NCBI GenBank assembly: GCA_934630985.1
Contig: CAKTXO010000037.1
Coordinates: 1 to 12,342, forward strand
Length of the DNA: 12,342 nucleotides
Source of the DNA: an uncultured Oscillospiraceae bacterium
GTDB lineage: Bacteria; Bacillota; Clostridia; Oscillospirales; Oscillospiraceae
Reading direction: 5' to 3'
Shown here: piece after piece, positions 6,419 through 12,342 of the stretch
How the letters are laid out: every line of letters starts with the position of its first letter
Position numbering within the stretch: position 1 is the first letter of the stretch
Made by a program: the position numbers and the translations under genes
The notes under the pieces: model-generated
Told to the model about the DNA's origin: nothing
Database searches by the model: none
What the model saw: the letters and a program-made list of their open reading frames with translations, nothing else

Positions 6419-7439
6419 ACTGGAATTTTCCTTTGAGCCGGATCCGGTGGACGCATTTCTTTCCGGCCTGAAAGCGGGAGATCGGATAGCAGCCTCCCGC
6501 CTTCTGACGCTGCTGGAAGGGGAGGACACCGAGGCTCTGGAGAACGTTTTGCAAGAGCTGGAAACCGCCGGGGTAACGTTGGAGATTGACCTTCCCAAGA
6601 CCCACGGCACCGGCGAGGCTGCTGCCCGTCTGCGTCAGGAGGAGCTTCTGGCGGCAGAGGGGCTGAATCCCGGCCTTTTGGAAGAAAGCGACCCTCTGCG
6701 GCTGTATCTGGAAGAGTTGGCGGGCGTTCCCGCCTTTGGAGATGAGGCGGTTCTTGCCGCCCAATGCGCCGAAAAGGCCGGTGGGGAAGAGCAGCTGGCC
6801 AATCTGGGGCTTTCCCGGGTCATCGAGCTGGCACAGGACTATGTGGGTTACGGCGTGCTTCTGATGGATCTGATTCAGGAGGGCAGTCTGGGTCTCTGGC
6901 AGGCCATTCAGTCCTACTGCGAGGGGGTCTATGCCGATCACCGGGATCGGTGGATTCGGTTTTATCTGGCTCGGGCGGTGATCTTGCAGGCTCATGCCGG
7001 CGGCGTGGGGCAAAAAATGCGCCGGGCCATGGAGGACTACCGGCAAATTGACGAGCGGCTTCTGTCCGAGCTGGGCAGAAATCCTACTCTGGAGGAAATT
7101 GCCGAGCAGCTGCATATGTCCCCGGAGGAGACGGAGGCCGTCAAAAAAATGATCGAAAACGCCCGCCTGGTTGACCGGGTGAACCGTCCGGAGGAGCCGG
7201 AGGACAGCCAGGAGCAGACTCAGGCGGTGGAGGATACGGCACTGTTCCAGATGCGCCAGCGCATCGGAGATTTGTTGTCCGGTCTGGACGAGGCCGACGC
7301 CAAGCTTCTGACCCTGCGCTTCGGACTGGAGGGCGGCAAGCCGCTGAGCCCGGAGGAAACAGGCAGGCTGCTGGGTCTGACACCCCAGGAGGTGGTTGCC
7401 CGGGAGGCCGCCGCCCTGAGCAAATTGAGAAAGGGATAA
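6411..7439 (+). CDS. Divergent sigma-70-like protein with degenerate DNA-recognition regions
   Basis: This 342-aa protein can be laid over RpoD along its length. Residues ~10-60 resemble region 1.1 (LLEGEDTEALENVLQELE then AGVTLEID). Region 1.2 begins with DPLRLYLEEL (94-103). Region 2.1 is ~132-147 and core-binding 2.2 is well kept (LLMDLIQEGSLGLWQAIQSY, 150-169). The 2.3-2.4 part is altered: the FSTYAT stretch is gone and only WIR (181-183) remains, lacking the Gln and Thr that read the -10. Region 3 (LGRNPTLEEIAEQLHMSPEE, 221-240) is normal-looking. Region 4 (~282-342) keeps LTLRFGLEGG but its recognition helix reads LTPQEVVAREAAALSKL, without the Arg-Glu-Arg-x-Arg-Gln set. I infer RNA polymerase core binding without ordinary promoter reading. 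GGAGG (6397-6401) lies 9 nt before the ATG; the 8-nt overlap implies coupling to the preceding sigma gene. Confidence 0.82.
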   Translation: MNELEFSFEPDPVDAFLSGLKAGDRIAASRLLTLLEGEDTEALENVLQELETAGVTLEIDLPKTHGTGEAAARLRQEELLAAEGLNPGLLEESDPLRLYLEELAGVPAFGDEAVLAAQCAEKAGGEEQLANLGLSRVIELAQDYVGYGVLLMDLIQEGSLGLWQAIQSYCEGVYADHRDRWIRFYLARAVILQAHAGGVGQKMRRAMEDYRQIDERLLSELGRNPTLEEIAEQLHMSPEETEAVKKMIENARLVDRVNRPEEPEDSQEQTQAVEDTALFQMRQRIGDLLSGLDEADAKLLTLRFGLEGGKPLSPEETGRLLGLTPQEVVAREAAALSKLRKG

Positions 7440-7443
7440 GATT

Positions 7444-8124
7444 ATGGCTAAGAAAATTTCCATCGCCATTGATGGGCCTGCCGGTGCGGGCAAAAGTACC
7501 ATTGCCCGCCGCCTGGCTGCGGAAATGGGCTATCATTATGTGGATACCGGTGCCATTTACCGGACGGTTGCCTACTTTTTTGACCTGTGGGGGGTAAGTC
7601 CCAAGGATATCGACGGCATTTCCCGCTACATCGACGAGCTGACCGTCAGAATCGAATACGACGCCGAGGGCGTTCAGCACATGATTATGAACGGCATGGA
7701 CGTGACCGGGGACATCCGCACTCCGGAGATTTCCCAGAAGGCCAGCCTGATTTCCGCTCACGCCATTGTCCGGGATATGCTGCTGGATATGCAGCGGGAG
7801 ATTGCCCAGCAGTACAATGTGATTATGGACGGCCGGGATATCGGCACGGTGGTACTGCCCAAGGCCACCGTAAAATTCTTCCTTACCGCCTCCCCGGAGG
7901 TTCGGGCAAAGCGGCGCACCAAGGAGCTGCTGGAAAAGGGACAGAAGGCAGACTACGAGAAGATTCTCAAGGACATTCAGCAGCGGGACTACCAGGATAC
8001 CCACCGGGAGGTGGCACCTCTGAAAATGACCCGGGATTCCGTAAAGCTGGATACCTCCGAGATGACCATCGATGAGGTGATCGCCGCCATGAAGGAAACC
8101 ATTGCAAAGAAGGTGGCACCGTGA
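7444..8124 (+). CDS. cmk: Cytidylate kinase
   Basis: Cmk phosphorylates CMP or dCMP to the diphosphate with ATP, recycling CMP from RNA turnover and lipid synthesis. The product is 226 aa, typical for the bacterial enzyme. The P-loop GPAGAGKST (11-19) is followed by the CMP-site motif YVDTGAIYR (32-40). The family signature DGRDIGTVVLP begins at residue 129, and ASPEVRAKRR lies in the lid region, with R-rich helices closing over the nucleotides. The ATG lies 4 nt after the sigma-like gene, behind AAAGGG. Its stop overlaps the GTG start of ispH (GTGA). Many clostridia carry an acyltransferase gene (plsC) between cmk and ispH; here the two are directly joined. Confidence 0.96.
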   Translation: MAKKISIAIDGPAGAGKSTIARRLAAEMGYHYVDTGAIYRTVAYFFDLWGVSPKDIDGISRYIDELTVRIEYDAEGVQHMIMNGMDVTGDIRTPEISQKASLISAHAIVRDMLLDMQREIAQQYNVIMDGRDIGTVVLPKATVKFFLTASPEVRAKRRTKELLEKGQKADYEKILKDIQQRDYQDTHREVAPLKMTRDSVKLDTSEMTIDEVIAAMKETIAKKVAP

Positions 8125-10061
8125 GTGTCCGGGTGGCGAAAAGCGCCGGCTTCTGCTTCGGCGTCAGCCGGGCGGTAGAGCTGGTGGAGAAGGCTGCCCA
8201 GGAGGGACGGAAGGTGGCCACCCTGGGCCCCATTATCCACAACCGGCATGTGGTGGACAAATTCGAGAAAATGGGCGTTCGGGTCATCGAAACGCCGGAG
8301 GAGGCTCTGCCCGGAGAAACGGTCATTATTCGCTCCCACGGCATCAGCCGGGCGGTGTATGAGCGGCTGGAAGCGCAGAAGGTGGAGATCATCGACGCAA
8401 CCTGCCCCTTCGTCAAGCGAATCCACACCATCGTCAGCCGGGCATGCGAGGAAGGGCGGCTTCCCATCATCATCGGCACCCCCACCCATCCGGAGGTGGA
8501 GGGAATCGCCGGCTGGTGTAAGGATTTTCGGGTGTTTCAGGACGCTTCCGAGCTCGAAAAATGGGTTACTGATGAAAAAATTTCCTCGAATTTGGCAATT
8601 TGCATGGTTTCACAGACGACTTCCACTGAATCTTTGTGGAAATTGTGCGGTGAATTTGCAAAAAAACAGTTTACTAACTTGAAAATTTTTGATACAATAT
8701 GCAGAGCAACGGAGTATAGGCAAAGCGAAGCAGCAGAACTGAGTGGAGTATGTCAGGCAATGGTCGTTGTAGGAGACCCCAAAAGTTCCAACACAGGCCG
8801 TCTCGCTATGATTTGCCGAGAGCACTGCGATAGAGTCTTCCTGGTGGACAATGCCGCCGAGCTGAAAGCGGAAGATTTTTCCGGTGTTACAGATGTTGGA
8901 ATCACTGCCGGCGCGTCGACTCCGGCGTGGATTATAAAGGAGGTCAACAAGACTATGAGTGAAATTACCAATGCTGAGGCTGTACAGGAGGAGAACTTTG
9001 CGGAGCTTCTCGAGCAGTCCATCAAGACTTTAAATACAGGAGATAAGGTCGTAGGCACCGTTACCGGTATCGGAAATACCGAGGTTCAGGTGGATCTGGG
9101 CACCAAGCACGCCGGCTACATCCCCTATGATGAAGTCAGCAACGACCCTTCCGTCAAGCCTGAGGACATTCTGAAGGTGGGCGACGAGATCGAGGTCTTC
9201 GTCGTTCGCGTGAACGATCAGGAAGGCACCGTGCAGCTGTCCAAGAAGAAGTTGGACGGCCTGAAGGTCTGGGACGACATGGCTGCCTGGGTGGAAGACA
9301 AGACCACCGTGGAAGGCACCATCACCGAGGAGAACAAGGGCGGTCTGGTTGCCAATGTGAAGGGCATCCGTGTCTTTATCCCCGCTTCCCAGTCCGGCAT
9401 CGCCAAGGGCGGCGACATGGCCGGTATGGTGGGCAAGACCGTGCAGATGAAGATTACCGAGGTCAACCGTGCCCGCCGCCGTGTTATCGGCTCCATCCGC
9501 GCCGTTTCCTCCGAGGCTCGTAAGGCTGCTCAGGAGAAGATCTGGAGCGAGATCGAGGTGGGCAAGAAGTATCACGGCGTTGTGAAGTCCCTGACTTCCT
9601 ACGGCGCTTTTGTGGACATCGGCGGCGTGGACGGCATGGTGCACGTTTCCGAGCTGAGCTGGAACCGGATCAAGACCCCCGCGGACGTGGTGAAGGTCGG
9701 CGACGAGATCGACGTTTACGTCATTTCCTTCGACCCCGAGAAGCACAAGATTTCTCTGGGCTACAAGACTGCCGAGATGAACCCCTGGAACCAGTTCATG
9801 ACCAATTACGCCGTGGGCGACGTGGTGGATGCCAAGATTGTCAAGCTGATGACCTTCGGTGCTTTCGCTGAGATTCTGCCCGGCGTAGACGGCCTGATTC
9901 ACATTTCCCAGATCGCTGACCGCCGGATTGGCAAGCCCGAGGATGTGCTGTCCGAGGGTCAGGACGTGAAGGTCAAGATCACCGATGTGGATGCCGAGAA
10001 CAAGCGCATCTCCCTGTCCATCCGGGCTCTGCTGGAGGACAATGGCGAGGACGCCGAGTAA
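8121..10061 (+). CDS. ispH-rpsA: Fusion of IspH (HMBPP reductase) and ribosomal protein S1
   Basis: A 646-aa two-part protein. Residues 1-~278 are IspH, the 4Fe-4S enzyme that makes IPP and DMAPP in the last step of the MEP pathway. Cluster cysteines are Cys12 (GFCFGV), Cys95 (ATCPFV) and Cys194 (DTIC), and THPEV, QTT, SSNT and GITAGASTP are present. Residues 279-646 are a four-repeat S1 protein with OB folds at ~307-378, ~392-461, 480-549 and 565-636; domains 3 and 4 carry the YGAFVDI and FGAFAEI signatures. S1 binds mRNA at the ribosome. Such fusions are known in clostridia. GTG at 8121 is required to keep GFCFGV; AAGGTGG lies ~5 nt upstream. A strong internal ribosome site at the junction suggests free S1 is also made. 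Codon use differs sharply between the halves. Confidence 0.95.
   Translation: MSVRVAKSAGFCFGVSRAVELVEKAAQEGRKVATLGPIIHNRHVVDKFEKMGVRVIETPEEALPGETVIIRSHGISRAVYERLEAQKVEIIDATCPFVKRIHTIVSRACEEGRLPIIIGTPTHPEVEGIAGWCKDFRVFQDASELEKWVTDEKISSNLAICMVSQTTSTESLWKLCGEFAKKQFTNLKIFDTICRATEYRQSEAAELSGVCQAMVVVGDPKSSNTGRLAMICREHCDRVFLVDNAAELKAEDFSGVTDVGITAGASTPAWIIKEVNKTMSEITNAEAVQEENFAELLEQSIKTLNTGDKVVGTVTGIGNTEVQVDLGTKHAGYIPYDEVSNDPSVKPEDILKVGDEIEVFVVRVNDQEGTVQLSKKKLDGLKVWDDMAAWVEDKTTVEGTITEENKGGLVANVKGIRVFIPASQSGIAKGGDMAGMVGKTVQMKITEVNRARRRVIGSIRAVSSEARKAAQEKIWSEIEVGKKYHGVVKSLTSYGAFVDIGGVDGMVHVSELSWNRIKTPADVVKVGDEIDVYVISFDPEKHKISLGYKTAEMNPWNQFMTNYAVGDVVDAKIVKLMTFGAFAEILPGVDGLIHISQIADRRIGKPEDVLSEGQDVKVKITDVDAENKRISLSIRALLEDNGEDAE
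8670..8698 (+). promoter_or_regulatory. Candidate promoter inside ispH, upstream of the S1 part
   Basis: TTTACT (8670-8675, 4 of 6) and TACAAT (8693-8698, 5 of 6) are 17 nt apart. TG at 8690-8691 makes an extended -10, the same arrangement as the rpmE promoter. An A-rich tract just upstream (8659-8669) could act as an UP element. The 60 nt from 8641 to 8700 are 25% GC, while 8461-8520 are 63%. Transcription would start near 8705 and give a leader of ~250 nt before the internal S1 start. This is a prediction from sequence alone. Confidence 0.5.
8936..8957 (+). promoter_or_regulatory. Internal Shine-Dalgarno and ATG at the IspH-S1 junction
   Basis: AAAGGAGGT (8936-8944) contains the eight-base AAGGAGGT match to the 16S rRNA tail, followed after 10 nt by ATG at 8955. 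That ATG is codon 279, exactly where IspH homology ends (WIIKEVNKT) and the S1 part begins. Starting there gives a 368-aa four-domain S1, close to the usual Firmicute size. It is the best ribosome binding site in the window. Confidence 0.75.
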
Positions 10062-10072
10062 TTTTTCAAAGG

Positions 10073-10105
10073 AACACCGGGACTGACCATAGTCCCGGTG
10101 TTTTT
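10073..10105 (+). terminator. Rho-independent terminator closing the long operon
   Basis: AACACCGGGACT (10073-10084) and AGTCCCGGTGTT (10091-10102) form a perfect 12-bp stem with a 6-nt loop, followed by TTT. It lies 12 nt after the rpsA stop. The next gene begins only 39 nt later with no clear promoter, so some read-through is likely. Confidence 0.93.
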
Positions 10106-10143
10106 CGTAATACCGAAAACTCCTCCAAAGAAAGGATATCACC

Positions 10144-10425
10144 ATGGTAAAGCATATTATTTTCTTTACGCTGAAGCCGGAGGCAGACAAGGACAAGGTA
10201 ATTTCCGCAGCCCAGGCTGCCCTCATGCCTCTGGTGGGCAAAATCCCGGGGCTAACCAAAATGGAAGTGAAAAAAACCTTCGTCGGCCCGGATTTTGTGC
10301 TCTATTCCGAGCTGGAAAGCCGGGAGGCTCTGGCGGTTTATGCCGAGCACCCCGCTCATATCGAGGCGAAGACCCATTTCTTCCCCTGGGTGCAGACCCG
10401 GGTGGCAGCGGACTACGAGGTTTAA
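10144..10425 (+). CDS. Dabb-domain (stress-responsive A/B barrel) protein
   Basis: This is a 93-aa single-domain protein of the Dabb family, small dimeric alpha-beta barrels of the ferredoxin-like type. Members are found in stress-induced plant proteins and many uncharacterised bacterial proteins; a few relatives are enzymes. The family pattern is visible: the opening strand MVKHIIFFTLKPEAD, then LVGKIPGLTKMEV (30-42), FVLYSELESREALAVYAEHP (51-70) and a final HIEAKTHFF segment. AAAGGA (10131-10136) precedes the ATG by 7 nt. It follows the S1 terminator and is 10 nt upstream of the ACT gene, so it probably shares a transcript with the two genes after it. No promoter is evident in the short gap before it. 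The function is unknown. Confidence 0.85.
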   Translation: MVKHIIFFTLKPEADKDKVISAAQAALMPLVGKIPGLTKMEVKKTFVGPDFVLYSELESREALAVYAEHPAHIEAKTHFFPWVQTRVAADYEV

Positions 10426-10435
10426 GGAGAGAATT

Positions 10436-10705
10436 ATGAAAGCAGTTGTAACAGTTGTCGGCAAGGATCGGGTGGGCATTATCGCAAATGTCTGCACTGC
10501 CCTGGCAGGCTATCAGGTCAATGTTCTGGACATCAACCAGACGGTTATGCAGGGCTATTTCACCATGATGATGGTGGTGGAGGTTTCCGCCTGCAACGTA
10601 CCCATTTCGGAGCTGGTTACCGGCATGGAGCAGCTGGGTCGGGAGATGGGGCTGTCCATCCGGGTGCAGCGGGAAGACATTTTTGAAGCCATGCACCGGA
10701 TCTGA
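10436..10705 (+). CDS. ACT domain-containing protein (UPF0237 family)
   Basis: An 89-aa protein made of a single ACT domain, an amino-acid or small-ligand sensing fold. The N-terminal strand and loop MKAVVTVVGKDRVGIIANV (1-19) is the classic ACT ligand-loop motif, as in GcvR-type regulators, followed by LDINQTVMQGYFTMMMVVEV (31-50). The ATG at 10436 is preceded by AAGGAG (10424-10429) with 6 nt between; reading further upstream in frame would run into the Dabb gene. It has no DNA-binding or catalytic domain, so it likely acts by binding a partner. The downstream gene, 9 nt away, is UPF0210, and this two-gene pairing recurs in many bacteria and some archaea, implying a shared unknown function. 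Confidence 0.92.
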   Translation: MKAVVTVVGKDRVGIIANVCTALAGYQVNVLDINQTVMQGYFTMMMVVEVSACNVPISELVTGMEQLGREMGLSIRVQREDIFEAMHRI

Positions 10706-10714
10706 GGTGCCGCC

Positions 10715-12073
10715 ATGCTGAATTATAATGAGATCCTGGCCACCCAGGACATGATCGACAAGCGGCATCTGGACATCCGTACCATCACCATGGGCATTAG
10801 CCTGCTGGATTGCTGCGACCCGGATTTGAGCGTGTGCTGCGCAAAAATTTATAAGAAAATCACCACTTTGGCAAAAGATCTGGTAAAAACCGGCGAGGAA
10901 ATCGAAAAGGAATTCGGAATTCCCATTGTGAACAAGCGGATTTCCGTCACGCCCATTTCCTTGGTTGCCGCTGCCTGCCAGACGGATTCCTATGTGGAAA
11001 TCGCCAAGACCCTGGATGCCGCCGCCAAAACCTGCGGGGTGAACTTCATCGGCGGTTTTTCCGCTCTGGTGCAGAAGGGATGCACGGAAAGCGACTGGAA
11101 GCTGATTCGCTCTATTCCTGAGGCCATGAAGGTTACGGAGCGGGTCTGCGCCAGTATCAATGTTGGCTCCACCAAGGCGGGTATCAACATGGATGCCGTT
11201 GCGGAAATGGGGCGGATCGTAAAGAAAACCGCCGAGCTCACCGCGGACAACGGTGGCCTGGGCTGTGCCAAGCTGGTGGTGTTTGCCAACGCCGTGGAGG
11301 ACAACCCCTTTATGGCCGGCGCTTTCCACGGGGTCGGCGAGCCGGAGTGCGAGCTGAATGTGGGCGTTTCCGGCCCCGGCGTGGTGTACCACGCCCTTCA
11401 GAGCGTGAAGGGTCAGCCCTTTGATGTGGTGGCTGAGACCATCAAGAAAACCGCTTTCCAGATCACCCGGATGGGGCAGCTGGTAGGCAGAGAGGCTTCC
11501 AAGCGGCTGGGAGTTCCCTTTGGTATTGTGGATCTGAGCCTGGCTCCCACCCCGGCGGTGGGGGACAGTGTGGCTCGGATTCTGGAGGAAATGGGTCTGG
11601 AGGTCTGCGGAACCCACGGCACCACCGCCGCGCTGGCAATGCTGAACGACGCGGTAAAGAAGGGCGGCGTGATGGCCTCCAACCATGTGGGCGGACTGTC
11701 CGGCGCGTTCATCCCGGTGTCCGAGGACGAGGGCATGATCGCCGCCGCCGAGGACGGCACATTGGTTCTCGACAAGCTGGAAGCCATGACCTGCGTGTGC
11801 TCTGTGGGACTGGACATGATTGCCGTGCCCGGGGACACCAGTGCCGCTACCATCTCCGCCATCATCGCCGACGAAGCGGCCATCGGCATGGTCAATTCCA
11901 AGACCACCGCCGTCCGGATCATTCCCGCTCCCGGCAAGGTGGTGGGCGACCGGATCGAGCTGGGCGGACTGCTGGGCAGCGCGCCGGTGATGCCGGTGCA
12001 CGAAAAGTCCAGCGAGGCCTTTGTAGCCCGGGGCGGTCGGATTCCCGCCCCCTTACAGAGCCTGAAAAACTGA
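10715..12073 (+). CDS. UPF0210 / DUF711 (PFL family) protein
   Basis: A 452-aa protein of the UPF0210 (DUF711, also named PFL) family, cytoplasmic proteins with a fold related to pyruvate formate-lyase but no demonstrated reaction. Diagnostic segments are the N-terminal [15 protein letters not shown] (20-34), then [14 protein letters not shown] (75-88), [16 protein letters not shown] and a glycine-rich middle ([12 protein letters not shown]). [18 protein letters not shown] follows and [20 protein letters not shown] lies near the end. Length is full. I do not see the glycyl-radical loop or paired catalytic cysteines of true PFL, so PFL activity is not expected. The ATG follows GAGGTG (10704-10709) by 5 nt. 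It pairs with the upstream ACT gene; a ligand-regulated function is an inference. A terminator follows the stop. Confidence 0.93.
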   Translation: MLNYNEILATQDMIDKRHLDIRTITMGISLLDCCDPDLSVCCAKIYKKITTLAKDLVKTGEEIEKEFGIPIVNKRISVTPISLVAAACQTDSYVEIAKTLDAAAKTCGVNFIGGFSALVQKGCTESDWKLIRSIPEAMKVTERVCASINVGSTKAGINMDAVAEMGRIVKKTAELTADNGGLGCAKLVVFANAVEDNPFMAGAFHGVGEPECELNVGVSGPGVVYHALQSVKGQPFDVVAETIKKTAFQITRMGQLVGREASKRLGVPFGIVDLSLAPTPAVGDSVARILEEMGLEVCGTHGTTAALAMLNDAVKKGGVMASNHVGGLSGAFIPVSEDEGMIAAAEDGTLVLDKLEAMTCVCSVGLDMIAVPGDTSAATISAIIADEAAIGMVNSKTTAVRIIPAPGKVVGDRIELGGLLGSAPVMPVHEKSSEAFVARGGRIPAPLQSLKN

Positions 12074-12085
12074 TTGGGAAAGACG

Positions 12086-12124
12086 AAGAACCTGCCTGGG
12101 CTGTCCCTGGGCAGGTTCTCTTTT
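12086..12124 (+). terminator. Rho-independent terminator after the UPF0210 gene
   Basis: AGAACCTGCC (12087-12096) pairs with GGCAGGTTCT (12110-12119); weaker pairing continues towards the loop. C then TTTT follow (12120-12124). It starts 14 nt after the stop codon. Confidence 0.88.
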
Positions 12125-12180
12125 GGACAATTGTAAGAAATTCACAAAATAAGTTTACATAATTTTTAAGGTTTCAGGGA

Positions 12181-12209
12181 TTGCGATTTCCGCTTCCGCC
12201 GTGTATAAT
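12181..12209 (+). promoter_or_regulatory. Promoter of the last, partial gene
   Basis: TTGCGA (12181-12186, 4 of 6) and a perfect -10 TATAAT (12204-12209) are 17 nt apart. An AT-rich stretch (12130-12172) lies upstream. The expected start is near 12216, some 23 nt before the ATG. Confidence 0.75.
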
Positions 12210-12238
12210 ACAGGAAGAACTGGGGACGGGGGAATTCC

Positions 12239-12342
12239 ATGAAGCGTTTGATTGCCGTAGGCCTGGCACTGGCGGTGGTGCTGGGAGGCGTTCTTATCTA
12301 TCTGCGAAGCACCGCCATTACGCCGGAGCTCTACACCGGCGA
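12239..12342 (+). CDS. Unknown protein with N-terminal membrane anchor (3' end outside the window)
   Basis: Only the first 34 codons are present. Two basic residues (Lys2, Arg3) precede a hydrophobic stretch from ~4 to 21 (LIAVGLALAVVLGGVLIYL), followed by polar residues (RSTAITPELYTG). This is a signal peptide or single-pass anchor, so the rest is probably extracytoplasmic. There is no lipobox cysteine in the visible part and no clear AxA cleavage motif. The ATG is supported by a G-rich site (12227-12232) and by the strong promoter just upstream. It lies after a terminator, so it starts a separate transcription unit. I cannot name the family from this fragment. Confidence 0.7.
   Translation, partial: MKRLIAVGLALAVVLGGVLIYLRSTAITPELYTG

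Noticed and set aside
6411..7439. The sigma-like gene as a pseudogene
   Set aside because: The frame is open over the whole sigma length, with its own SD, tight coupling and selectively conserved core-binding regions, which suggests function rather than decay.
6009..7502. 497-codon - strand frame opposite the two sigma genes
   Set aside because: It is a shadow of strong + strand coding, shows no domain, and spans the boundaries of three genes.
9030..10259. 409-codon - strand frame opposite the S1 part
   Set aside because: It is antisense to the S1 repeats and across the terminator, with low-complexity His/Leu/Gly content.
10223..12001. Long 592-codon open frame on the - strand opposite the UPF0210 gene
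   Set aside because: It is antisense to a clear conserved gene, and its His-, Gly- and Gln-rich translation is what biased GC-rich codons give on the reverse strand. It has no recognisable domain.
10715..12073. UPF0210 protein as an active pyruvate formate-lyase
   Set aside because: No glycyl-radical C-terminal loop or adjacent catalytic cysteines were seen; the PFL name reflects fold similarity only.
1..12342. Mobile elements, CRISPR arrays, tRNA or rRNA genes
   Set aside because: No terminal inverted repeats, transposase motifs, regularly spaced repeats or tRNA-like cloverleafs were found by eye; the whole window is packed with housekeeping genes.

Overview
The window comes from a moderately GC-rich Firmicute, most likely an anaerobic gut-type clostridium of the Oscillospirales. 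This is inferred from the IspH-ribosomal S1 fusion, the dgt-dnaG-sigma gene order, strong GGAGG ribosome binding sites and heavy use of the Arg codon CGG. Every gene lies on the + strand, and there is no rRNA, tRNA, CRISPR array or mobile element.

Layout. (1) Positions 2-370 hold the 3' end of an M29 aminopeptidase. (2) Positions 371-756 hold rpmE (ribosomal protein L31), with its own extended -10 promoter, a small leader hairpin and a strong terminator. (3) A second promoter at about 769-798 starts a tightly packed run of eight genes: hflX, an IMPACT/YigZ gene, dgt, dnaG, a sigma-70 factor, a divergent sigma-like gene, cmk, and an ispH-rpsA fusion that ends at a terminator at 10073-10105. 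Gaps in this run are at most 37 nt and several genes overlap, so it reads as a housekeeping operon for ribosome rescue, dNTP balance, replication priming, transcription, CMP recycling, isoprenoid synthesis and translation. (4) A small conserved cassette follows: Dabb, ACT (UPF0237) and UPF0210/DUF711, ending at a terminator at about 12086-12124. (5) A good promoter then precedes a gene cut off by the window end, which starts with a membrane-anchoring N-terminus.

Two things stand out. First, the place after dnaG where clostridia normally carry the primary sigma gene holds two overlapping genes. One encodes a short 290-aa sigma that keeps the promoter-reading regions but has no region 1.1. The other encodes a 342-aa protein with a region 1.1-like N-terminus and core-binding regions 1.2 and 2.1-2.2, but with wrecked 2.3-2.4 and 4.2 DNA-recognition elements. 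This looks like a division of sigma functions between two co-translated proteins, or a sigma-derived RNA polymerase regulator. Second, the ispH-rpsA fusion carries a near-perfect Shine-Dalgarno sequence and ATG exactly at the domain junction. About 250 nt upstream, inside ispH, lies an AT-rich patch (25% GC in one 60-nt row, against 63% two rows earlier) with an extended -10 promoter-like element. Codon use switches to a highly-expressed style at the junction. Together these suggest a gene that makes both a fusion protein and abundant free S1. All functional claims rest on motif reading; no database search was run.
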